Under the pieces are notes generated by a model. The model was not told the DNA's origin. It did not search any database and worked only from the letters and a program-made list of their open reading frames with translations. A DNA stretch of 64,000 nt, taken from assembly GCA_965238125.1 (NCBI GenBank), contig OZ250179.1:124001-188000 (forward strand). The letters run 5' to 3'. This document shows, in pieces, positions 35,590 to 43,274 of this stretch. Each line of letters starts with the position of its first letter. The stretch's first letter is position 1. Origin of the DNA: UBA6623 sp965238125 (GTDB lineage: Bacteria > Acidobacteriota > Terriglobia > Bryobacterales > UBA6623). The position numbers and the translations under genes were made by a program.

Positions 35590-37457
35590 AGCTTCATTCC
35601 AGCCGGCGACAAATCACGGACGGCCCGCGGCTCGCGGTGTTTCAGTTCGTCGCGACCTTAGCTGTCTTGTGGCTGCTTTCGGGCTTTTGGCAACTCCAAG
35701 TACAGAGTCCGGATGTCTACGCCCAGCGGGCTGAACGAAATCGTATCAAGTCTCTACCCTTGCCGGCGCCGCGCGGAAAGATTCTGGACCGCGACGGTCG
35801 CGTGCTGGTCGACAACAGCCCGAGTTTCAAGGTGCTGCTGTCTCGGGCGCTGCTCGAGCCCGAACACTTACCCCTAATAGCGCGAGGTCTCCATTTCCCC
35901 CTCGATGGGCTTCGAGCGACGTTGGAGCGTTTGGAGGCCACGCGCGCGCCGGAGTACCAGTCGGTGCTTCTCAAGGAAAACCTGACGATGCCGGAAGTGG
36001 CCTTCGTGGACGCGCACCGCGCGGAGTTTCCGGAACTGGAGTTGGTTCGGTTCCAAAGACGTTTGTACCCGAAAGACGGTTTGGCCTCGCATGTGGTCGG
36101 GTACGTGGGCGAAATCAGCGACGCGGAACTCGAGCGGATCGAGTTCCTTCGCTATGAGCCGGGCGCCGAAGTCGGCAAGGCGGGCATCGAGCGGCAATAC
36201 AACGACGTGTTGAGCGGGACGGACGGCCGCCGCGTGGTCGTGGTCGACAGCATGGGGCGAGAGCGGCGGGTTTTCGGCAACGTGGAAGCCATTCCCGGTC
36301 GCAATGTGCGGTTGACGCTCGATCTCGACTTGCAAGTGGTCGCGGAGTTGGCGATGGAGAATCGCACCGGGGCGGTGGTGGCGCTGGATCCGCGAAACGG
36401 GGAAGTGTTGGCGTTGGTGAGCACGCCGAACTATTTTCCGGATCGCTTTGTGGGCGGCATCCGGATGGAAGAATGGCGAGCGCTGATGCGCCATCCGGAC
36501 AAGCCGATGTTCAACCGCGCAATTCAGGCGCAACTGGCTCCGGGATCGATTTTCAAGCCCGTCGTGGCGCTGGCCGCCCGGGGACAAGGCGTAGCCGACA
36601 GCGAGTTCAGCGTCGACTGCAAAGGCGGGGCGGTCTTTTATGGCCGCTATACCCGTTGTCATAAAGCCGGCGGTCACGGCAAGGTAACTCTCTACGAAGC
36701 GCTGGCGCAATCGTGCGACGTTTTCTTCTACACGATTGGGGATCGATTGGGGATCGACCTGATAGCCGAGTACTCGCATCTTGTGGGACTTGGCGCGCTG
36801 ACCGGGATCGACCTGCCGCACGAGGAGGAGGGGATTGTTCCTTCGACCAGTTGGAAACTGCGGTTTCTGCGCGAAAAATGGTATCCGGGCGAGACGATCT
36901 CGGTCGCCATCGGACAAGGCGCATTGACGGTCACGCCGCTCCAAATCGCTCATGCCTTCGGAGGACTGGCGCTGGGTGGAGAGTGGCACCGGCCGCATTT
37001 GATTTCCTGGGACGCGCTGAAGGATTTACGGAAGGACTTCCGACCGCCTCCGCCCGAGCGCACGGAACTCGACCCGGCGATCGTGGGGCAGATCGTTCGG
37101 GGCTTGTGGGGCGTGGTCAACGGCGGGGGGACGGGCGCGCGGGCACGCGTGCCGGGGTACGAAGTTTGCGGCAAAACCGGGTCGGCGCAGGTCGTTTCGC
37201 TGCGAAGCCGCCAGGAAAACAATAGCGATGCCTTCAAGGACAATGCTTGGTTTGTCGGTTTCGCCCCGTGTCGCGCGCCCGAGATTGTCGTCGCGGCGCT
37301 GATGGAGCGCGGCGAGCACGGACACCTTGCCGCGCCGATCGTGCGGGATGTGGTCAAGGCCTATTTCGACAAGCAAACGCGGCGGCGGCGGCGTGGCGAA
37401 GCGAAGCCCGAACCGGTGCAGTCCGCCGGCGCGGCGTACGAGGGGCGGCAACGGTGA
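35586..37457 (+). CDS. mrdA: Penicillin-binding protein 2 (elongation transpeptidase)
   Basis: The protein has 623 residues starting at GTG, overlapping mreD by 4 bp. An N-terminal anchor lies at about 18-38, and a dimerisation/pedestal domain follows with PAPRGKILDRDGRVL. The transpeptidase domain carries SxxK at S321-K324 (PGSIFKP), SCD at 376-378 in the SxN position, and KTG at 530-532 (CGKTGSAQ). A Cys/His cluster (CKGG...CHKAGGHG, about 345-364) is typical of the PBP2 family. It cross-links peptidoglycan during side-wall growth with RodA. Confidence 0.96.
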   Translation: MKLHSSRRQITDGPRLAVFQFVATLAVLWLLSGFWQLQVQSPDVYAQRAERNRIKSLPLPAPRGKILDRDGRVLVDNSPSFKVLLSRALLEPEHLPLIARGLHFPLDGLRATLERLEATRAPEYQSVLLKENLTMPEVAFVDAHRAEFPELELVRFQRRLYPKDGLASHVVGYVGEISDAELERIEFLRYEPGAEVGKAGIERQYNDVLSGTDGRRVVVVDSMGRERRVFGNVEAIPGRNVRLTLDLDLQVVAELAMENRTGAVVALDPRNGEVLALVSTPNYFPDRFVGGIRMEEWRALMRHPDKPMFNRAIQAQLAPGSIFKPVVALAARGQGVADSEFSVDCKGGAVFYGRYTRCHKAGGHGKVTLYEALAQSCDVFFYTIGDRLGIDLIAEYSHLVGLGALTGIDLPHEEEGIVPSTSWKLRFLREKWYPGETISVAIGQGALTVTPLQIAHAFGGLALGGEWHRPHLISWDALKDLRKDFRPPPPERTELDPAIVGQIVRGLWGVVNGGGTGARARVPGYEVCGKTGSAQVVSLRSRQENNSDAFKDNAWFVGFAPCRAPEIVVAALMERGEHGHLAAPIVRDVVKAYFDKQTRRRRRGEAKPEPVQSAGAAYEGRQR

Positions 37458-38548
37458 GCGGCGATCATTTCTCTTTGCGAGACTTCGATTGGGCGCTGCT
37501 GGGGCTGGCGGGGGCGATCGTGGTGCTGGGCGTGCTGGAGATTTACAGCGCGACCCGCAACACGCTGTGGCAAGACGCGCACATGAGACAGATCCTTTGG
37601 GTGGCGGTCGGACTCGTCTGCCTCTGGATTTTCTCGGTGGTCGATTACAATTCGCTGATCCACCATGCCGTGACGTTTTACATCATCTCGATGGTACTGC
37701 TCGCCTTCGTGCTCGTGGGGGGACAAGTCTTTGGGGGAGGGCGGCGCTGGTTGCCGATCCCGGGCGGGCTGACGCTGCAGGTCTCCGAGTTCGTCAAAGT
37801 GGTGCTAGTATTGTTGGTGGCGAAGTTCTTCTCCGATTTGCCTCGCGAGCAAGTGGGATGGAAGAATTTGGCGCGGATCAGCGCGCTGTTCGCGGTTCCC
37901 ATCTTGTTGGTGGCCCGACAGCCGGATCTGAGCACGGCGTTGAGCTTCACGTCGATCCTGGTGATCGGGGTGTTTTCGGCGGGTTTGCGCTGGAAGCATA
38001 TAGCGATCCTGGGATTGGCGGCGGTGTTGATCTTGCCGCTGGCGTGGCAGCAGCTCCAGCCGTATCAGAAGGAGCGCTTGATCACATTTTTGGATCCCGA
38101 AAAGGATCCGCGGGGGTCGGGCTATCAGCCGATCCAGTCGAAGATTGCGGTGGGCGCCGGGGGAATCTGGGGGTCCGGGTTCGCGAGAGGTTCGCAGACT
38201 CAACTCCGGTTTATTCCCGCGCCCCACACTGACTTTGTCTTTTCAGCCTACGCGGAAGAGGCGGGATTTGTCGGAGTCACATTGGTTCTGACTTTGTATT
38301 TCGGTTTGTTGATGAAGATCGTGGGGAACGCCCGAACTGCGGCTGACAGCGCGGGGACATATATTTGCATGGGCGCCGCCGCGCTTCTGTTGTTTCACTT
38401 GATCGTCAATGTCGGCATGGTCATCGGACGAATGCCGGTCACGGGCCTGCCGTTGCCGCTAATGAGTTACGGCGGGTCGAATTTGTTGGCGACGTTTATG
38501 CTACTCGGTTTGGTGAATAGCGTCCGCATGCGGCGGTTTACCAATTGA
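37454..38548 (+). CDS. rodA: Peptidoglycan glycosyltransferase RodA (SEDS family)
   Basis: The protein has 364 residues from the GTG at 37454, which overlaps the mrdA stop. About ten transmembrane helices are predicted. SEDS motifs include GGGRRWLPIPG near 98, QPDLSTAL near 158, GSGYQPIQSKIAVGAGGIWG near 219, and PHTDFVFSAYAEE near 257. LPLPLMSYGGSN closes the protein. It polymerises lipid II into glycan strands. It is the last gene of the mre operon. Confidence 0.96.
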   Translation: MSGDHFSLRDFDWALLGLAGAIVVLGVLEIYSATRNTLWQDAHMRQILWVAVGLVCLWIFSVVDYNSLIHHAVTFYIISMVLLAFVLVGGQVFGGGRRWLPIPGGLTLQVSEFVKVVLVLLVAKFFSDLPREQVGWKNLARISALFAVPILLVARQPDLSTALSFTSILVIGVFSAGLRWKHIAILGLAAVLILPLAWQQLQPYQKERLITFLDPEKDPRGSGYQPIQSKIAVGAGGIWGSGFARGSQTQLRFIPAPHTDFVFSAYAEEAGFVGVTLVLTLYFGLLMKIVGNARTAADSAGTYICMGAAALLLFHLIVNVGMVIGRMPVTGLPLPLMSYGGSNLLATFMLLGLVNSVRMRRFTN

Positions 38549-38908
38549 GTGCGCGCCGCATCCGCCTCCGGGGGTTTGCCGTCGGAGACGCCGCGGCGGA
38601 AAAGTTTAGGTCGTAGGTCGACCTGCCCTCGCCGGCGAGGGCAAAGAGATACGGGAAGGACGCGAGCCCGCGTTGCGTCGGCAACCGGGGGCGGTTCTTT
38701 GGTCCAGCCGCGTTGAGCATGTTCAATGTGCTCCGCGAAACGGACGGAGAAAGGTTTGAAAGACGATGCGGCAGGTGAAGAACCGAGCTATTGACGGTTC
38801 CCACGACTGCACGCGCCGCGAGCGCGCCATGGCGCTTCTCGTCGTCGATCATCCCCGAAGAAACCCGCCCCGCCGATGCCGCGGCCCTCGTTCCCGAGGA
38901 GGTGTGCG
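38549..38908 (+). promoter_or_regulatory. Gap between rodA and RNase E/G with a perfect 20-bp palindrome
   Basis: This is 360 bp without a gene. TGCCCTCGCCGGCGAGGGCA at 38624-38643 is a perfect palindrome that would form a strong hairpin, though it is followed by AAAGAGAT, not a T-run. It could end the mre transcript or act in the leader of the RNase gene. AGGAGG at about 38896-38902 is the ribosome binding site for the GTG at 38909. Confidence 0.45.
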
Positions 38909-41461
38909 GTGTCCAAGGAACTTATTGTCAACTCGTCGGTCCATGAGACAAGGTTGGCCATTCTTGAAAACGACCGCTTGGTCGAGCTTTACATTGAGCA
39001 AGAATCCCAACACGCGCTGGCGGGGAGCATTTTCAAAGGCCGAGTAACCCGCGTGCTGCCCGGCATGCAGTCGGCGTTTGTCGATATCGGCTTGGACCGA
39101 GACGCATTTCTCTACGTCTCGGACTTTCTCGAAGAAAACGAGGATCTCGAAACCGCGCCTGCGGGCGCGACCCGGCGGCCGTCGGAGCGGCCCTTCGAAG
39201 CGGCGCCGGAGAAGGCGAACGGCGAAGCCGACGCGACAGCCCGCCCGACGGAGGGCGAAGCCGAAGCGGCGGCGCCCGACGCAGAGGCCTCGAGCGACGG
39301 AAATTCCGCGCGACGGGGAAGACGCGGGCGCCGTTCGCGGCGATGGCGCGGACGCTCCGGCGAGCGCCCGGCGGCGGGAACGGCCAAGTCCGGCTTCCCC
39401 AACGAAAAGTATGCATCCGTTTCCGGCGGCGATGAGGCGAACGACGACGAGCGTGCCGCCGCCGACGATGCGGCCAAGGACAATAAGCGGGTTGGCCGTG
39501 ACAATCGGGCCACGGACGACGATCGGGCCACAGCCAATGCCCGGCCCGACAGTGACGGCGAGGCCGCGAACAAAGAGCGTGGTTTCACCGTGTTGCCGGG
39601 CGAGTCGCTGGCGAAATACAGCGATTCGACGGCGTCCTCCGCGGACGCATCGGAGGACGACCGCTTAGACGCGCGGGCCGATGATTCTTACGACGGTGCT
39701 TACGATGATGACCCGAGGGTGAGCGATGAGGCGGGCTCCGCCCAGAGCTTTGATCCACGGCCGAATCACAGCGAACCCGACGAACAGGCGGATGCGCCCG
39801 GGGCACCCGAGGTGGAGGCCGCGGCAATAACGGCTGAAGAGGCGAGTGGCGAAGGTGTCGCGCCGGAGTCGGAACCGGAGGAGCCTGCGCAAGAGTACAC
39901 GGATTCGGAAGCGGAGGCTGGCGGCGAGTCCGGAGCAGAGCAAGAATTCTTGCCCGAGGCCGCGCCCGAGACCGTTGAGAGACCCGACGGCGACGGGTCG
40001 GGCGATCTTGATCCAAGAATGCCCGGACGTCCCTTGCCGGGCGAGGGGGAAAGCGGCGCGGAACAAGCGGCCTCCGAGGCGGGGGAAGATTCGGAGCCGC
40101 CGCGAGAGGGTGAGGCGCGGCAACGGACGCGATCGGCCTCGGCCGGATTCGAACGCCGCCGCGGACGTCGCGGGCAACGCAGGGGACGACGCCGAGAAGG
40201 TCCCGCGGCGGAGATGGACGAAGCCCCCAGTGAAGCGGGGAATCGCGGGGATGACGGTCCGAAAATCAGCGACCTGCTGGCCAGGGGACAAGAGGTGCTG
40301 GTCCAGATTTCCAAGGAACCCCTCGGCAAGAAGGGCGCGCGCATCACCTCGCACATCGCCCTGCCGGGGCGTTTCCTGGTTTACATGCCCACCGTTGATC
40401 ACACCGGCGTTTCCAGGAAGATCGCCTCGGACAAGGAACGTGCTCGTTTGCGCAAGATCGTGCAGACCCACAACACCGGCATGGCGGGCGGCTTCATTGT
40501 TCGTACGGCCGGCGACGGGGTGAGCGAGGAGGATCTGCGGGGTGACATGCTGTTTCTCTACAACCTCTGGCTCGACATCCGAGAGAAGAGCGAACACTGC
40601 CCGCCGGCCTCGCTTGTGCATCACGACGACGATGTCGTCGAACGCGTTTTACGGGACCGTCTGGGCGAGGATTTCAAGACGATTTGGGTCGACAGCGAAG
40701 AGGAATATGAGCGCATCCTTCGCTTCGTGGAGCGTTTCCAGCCCGACTTGTTGCGCGCGGTCAAGCTCTATACCCGAACGGAGCCGATCTTCGACTCTTT
40801 CAATATTTCGACCGAGATTGAAAAGGCCATTCGGCCCAAGGTGTGGCTCAAGTCGGGCGGCTACATTGTCATCAACCCCACCGAGGCGCTGGTTTCGATT
40901 GACGTCAACACCGGCAAGTACGTCGGCAAATCCGACCGCCTCGAAGACACCATTGTCAATACGAATCTCGAGGCTGTCCAGGAGATCGCGCGGCAGTTAC
41001 GTATCCGGGATCTGGGAGGCATCATCGTTGTCGATTTTATCGACATGGAGGAGCGGGGGAACCGTCAGAAGGTCATGGCGGCGCTCGAAAAGGAATTGCG
41101 GGTCGATATCGCACCCTCGAAAGCCTTGCCGTTCAATGAGTTCGGACTGGTGGCGATTACGCGGAAACGCGTCAAGCAATCGCTTGAACGCAGCTTATGT
41201 AGTCCCTGCCCGTATTGTCACGGCGCGTCATACGTCAAGTCGGTGCAAAGCGTGATCTACGAGATCTTGACGAACGCCCAAAAAATGGCGGTGTCCAAAG
41301 AGCCGAAGAAAGAATTGACCCTGCGCGTCAACCCGGAAGTTGCGAGGAAGCTCAAGTCGCGCGACAACAACTATTTGAAGGAATTGGAACAGATTCTAAG
41401 AGCCAACGTCTTAGTGCGAGGCGATGTCTCTTTGCACCGCGACCACTTCGACATTCATTGA
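38909..41461 (+). CDS. rng: Ribonuclease E/G with a very large disordered insertion in the S1 domain
   Basis: The protein has 850 residues from the GTG at 38909, 7 nt after AGGAGG. Residues 1-80 and 450-495 together form the S1 domain (IFKGRVTRVLPGMQSAFVDI and later VLVQISKEPLGKKGARITSH). Between them is a roughly 370-residue low-complexity insertion with RRGRRGRRSRRWRGR-type basic patches and acidic Asp/Glu/Ala-rich stretches. The catalytic DNase I-like subdomain has VSIDVNTG and IIVVDFIDMEERGNRQ for metal binding, and LCSPCPYCHG is the zinc link. The C-terminal degradosome scaffold of E. coli RNase E is absent. It cleaves single-stranded AU-rich RNA. RNase E/G of several non-proteobacterial phyla carry such insertions. 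Confidence 0.93.
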   Translation: MSKELIVNSSVHETRLAILENDRLVELYIEQESQHALAGSIFKGRVTRVLPGMQSAFVDIGLDRDAFLYVSDFLEENEDLETAPAGATRRPSERPFEAAPEKANGEADATARPTEGEAEAAAPDAEASSDGNSARRGRRGRRSRRWRGRSGERPAAGTAKSGFPNEKYASVSGGDEANDDERAAADDAAKDNKRVGRDNRATDDDRATANARPDSDGEAANKERGFTVLPGESLAKYSDSTASSADASEDDRLDARADDSYDGAYDDDPRVSDEAGSAQSFDPRPNHSEPDEQADAPGAPEVEAAAITAEEASGEGVAPESEPEEPAQEYTDSEAEAGGESGAEQEFLPEAAPETVERPDGDGSGDLDPRMPGRPLPGEGESGAEQAASEAGEDSEPPREGEARQRTRSASAGFERRRGRRGQRRGRRREGPAAEMDEAPSEAGNRGDDGPKISDLLARGQEVLVQISKEPLGKKGARITSHIALPGRFLVYMPTVDHTGVSRKIASDKERARLRKIVQTHNTGMAGGFIVRTAGDGVSEEDLRGDMLFLYNLWLDIREKSEHCPPASLVHHDDDVVERVLRDRLGEDFKTIWVDSEEEYERILRFVERFQPDLLRAVKLYTRTEPIFDSFNISTEIEKAIRPKVWLKSGGYIVINPTEALVSIDVNTGKYVGKSDRLEDTIVNTNLEAVQEIARQLRIRDLGGIIVVDFIDMEERGNRQKVMAALEKELRVDIAPSKALPFNEFGLVAITRKRVKQSLERSLCSPCPYCHGASYVKSVQSVIYEILTNAQKMAVSKEPKKELTLRVNPEVARKLKSRDNNYLKELEQILRANVLVRGDVSLHRDHFDIH

Positions 41462-41613
41462 CGGCAAGTAGCGCCCGGCCCCCGCGCGGGCCCGAAACAC
41501 GCCGCTCAACGCCGTATTGAGATTTTCGGATGAGGCGATCATGGGAGAGCCATAGGTCCGGGGGAGGCTGCCTCGGAGAGGAGCCGGAAACTGTCCAAGA
41601 CCTCAGTACTGCC

Positions 41614-42084
41614 TTATTCTTGCTCGTCGGTCGGTACCGGCGTTTTTGGATGGATCAGCTCGTAACCTGCTTGCTTCCATTCATTTACGCCGCCGAACTC
41701 AATATCGTCATAGCCGTTTTCCTTGAGCGTGGCCGCCGCACGGGCGGCCCTTCCCCCGCGGTTTCAAAACACGACCAGCGGTCGGCCTCTGGGAATTTCC
41801 GACATGCGGGCTTCGAGTTGATCCATCGGAATGTGATGATAGCCCTCAATCGTCCCGATCTGCTCGAGTTCCTCGGGCCGCCGCACATCGAGCAAAAATA
41901 CGTCCGCGCCCTCGTCGAGGCTTTGTTTAAGCGCCTTCGGGTCAAAGCGGGGCGTGGAGTGGGCGGTCTCGGGGTTGTTTCCGGATTCGGACATAGCTTC
42001 GTCGGGCTTCGGGGCGTTGGAGCAGGATACGGCCCCGCCGCAACCGGCCAATGCGACTCCCATCCAGACTCTTCGGGTCAACAT
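41614..42084 (-). CDS. Rhodanese-domain lipoprotein with UGA (predicted selenocysteine) at the catalytic position
   Basis: The gene has 157 codons with an in-frame TGA at codon 107 (41764-41766). It opens MLTRRVWMGVALAGC, a lipoprotein signal with lipobox LAGC (C15). The rhodanese domain has VFLLDVRRPEELEQIGTIEG, the HHIPMDQLE strand and RPLVVF-U-NRGGRAARAAATL. The TGA falls exactly where rhodaneses have the nucleophilic Cys of the CxxGxR[AS] loop. The frame then continues with normal rhodanese sequence (GGVNEWKQAGYEL) to TAA at 41614. A 7-bp GC hairpin follows the TGA at SECIS distance. The role would be sulfur or selenium transfer or thiol redox chemistry at the outer face of a membrane. 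The alternative is a nonsense mutation of TGC/TGT. Confidence 0.8.
41731..41766 (-). promoter_or_regulatory. Candidate bacterial SECIS element of the rhodanese gene
   Basis: On the minus strand the TGA (41766-41764) is followed after 14 nt by GGCCGCC-CGTGC-GGCGGCC (41749-41731), a perfect 7-bp stem with a five-base loop. The loop starts 21 nt after the UGA and has G at its second position. Distance and loop size fit bacterial SECIS hairpins; a protein-coding constraint on the Ala/Arg-rich stretch could produce part of it by chance. Confidence 0.6.
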
Positions 42085-42252
42085 GGATGACTCTCCCTGA
42101 ACGACACTTTGCCCAGTATACCCCGACTGAGGCGCAGGCCCCGAGGATGTGCTTCCGGGCGGCAGCGATGGGCGCCGGAGTTTCCGCGCAAAGCTCCTAA
42201 TTCTTCCCCGCCGGCAACCGATATTGTTACTGAATGGTTCCGTGGGAATTCG

Positions 42253-42627
42253 ATGGACATGAACATCTTGATCGTCGACGACTCTTCTGTTATGAGAAAA
42301 ATCTTGGAGCGCAGCTTGCGGCAGGCGATTCCGAATGGAATCGAGCAAGTGGTCGAGGCTGGAGATGGGGCGGAGGCGCTGGCCAAGCTCGACGCCGGAC
42401 CGATTCAAGTCATCTTTTCCGACATCAACATGCCCAATATGAACGGCCTCGATTTCCTGCGAAACGTGAAGGAGACGCCTCATAAGGACCTTCCGGTCAT
42501 CATGGTGACCACCGAGGGTGGGGAAAGAACGGTCATGGAGGCGATCTCGCTTGGGGCCAAGGGCTTTATTCGGAAACCTTTTACACCGCAGCAGATGGAA
42601 TCGACGCTGGCCAAGGTAATGAGATAA
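42253..42627 (+). CDS. CheY-like single-domain response regulator
   Basis: The protein has 124 residues from the ATG at 42253. The acidic pair DD at 9-10, phospho-acceptor D57 in IFSDINMPNMNG, T86 in MVTTEGG and K108 in FIRKPF are all present; it has no output domain. The closest pattern is chemotaxis CheY. The gene directly downstream encodes a CheX-like phosphatase, which would dephosphorylate it. It is divergent from the rhodanese gene. Confidence 0.92.
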   Translation: MDMNILIVDDSSVMRKILERSLRQAIPNGIEQVVEAGDGAEALAKLDAGPIQVIFSDINMPNMNGLDFLRNVKETPHKDLPVIMVTTEGGERTVMEAISLGAKGFIRKPFTPQQMESTLAKVMR

Positions 42628-42668
42628 CCGTCGCCGGCCCACGGATGCGCGACCGAGCGGGAGAACGA

Positions 42669-43161
42669 TTGGACAATCAACTACGGACGGCCGTGGAGAC
42701 CATGACCATCGTGGATGCGGTGCGCGAGGCGACGCAGAGCGTCTTTTCCATGATGCTTTCGCTCGAAGCCGAAGCGCGGCCCCACCGAACCGTCGCTCAG
42801 CCCGATCCGGTCGATGGCGTCGTCGCCCTGATCGGTTTTACCGGGCCCTGGGGCGGAACGGGCGTTCTCTACTGTCAGGAAGAGCTGGCCTGCAAGATGG
42901 GTTCCGTGATGTTGATGATGGAAATCAACGAGATCAACGGCGAGGTGTTGGACGGGGTTGGAGAAGTTGCCAACATGGTTTTGGGCAATTTCTAAGGAGA
43001 GCATCGAAACCCACACCGGCGCACTTGGCCTCAGCATCCCCACCGTCGTTTACGGCAAGAATTTTTCCACCCGTTCGGCCATCAAAGCCGATTGGACCCT
43101 CGTTCCGTTTCAATGCGCGGGAGATTGTTTCGAAGTCCAAATCTGCATGCAGCCGTTGTAG
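42669..43161 (+). pseudogene. CheX-like CheY-P phosphatase, frameshifted
   Basis: The TTG start at 42669 follows GGGAG by 6-7 nt; ATGs at 42645 and 42702 are alternatives. The first frame gives a CheX N-terminus to LDGVGEVANMVLGNF, then TAA at 42993. The next frame continues KESIETHTGALGLSIPTVVYG to a stop at 43161. The catalytic signature D-x3-E-x2-N is intact. The joined protein would have about 163-164 residues, the normal CheX length. A +1 insertion or a 2-base deletion at about 42992 explains it. The CheC/CheX signature has 22 residues from N to P and 21 are seen, which mildly favours a deletion. It may be a real mutation or a sequence error. Confidence 0.75.
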
Positions 43162-43274
43162 CTTGTCGCCGACGGCGGTGACGCTGCCTGACCGCTTCGC
43201 ACTCCGCTCCAACGCCTTTGCCTAATTCCGCCGGCCGCCCAGAGGTTTCCCACGAGGCGAACCTTTGCGCTAGC

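Noticed and set aside
39665..40624. Long minus-strand frame within the RNase E/G gene
   Set aside because: It is antisense to the low-complexity insertion. The plus strand has conserved S1 and catalytic domains on both sides in one frame.
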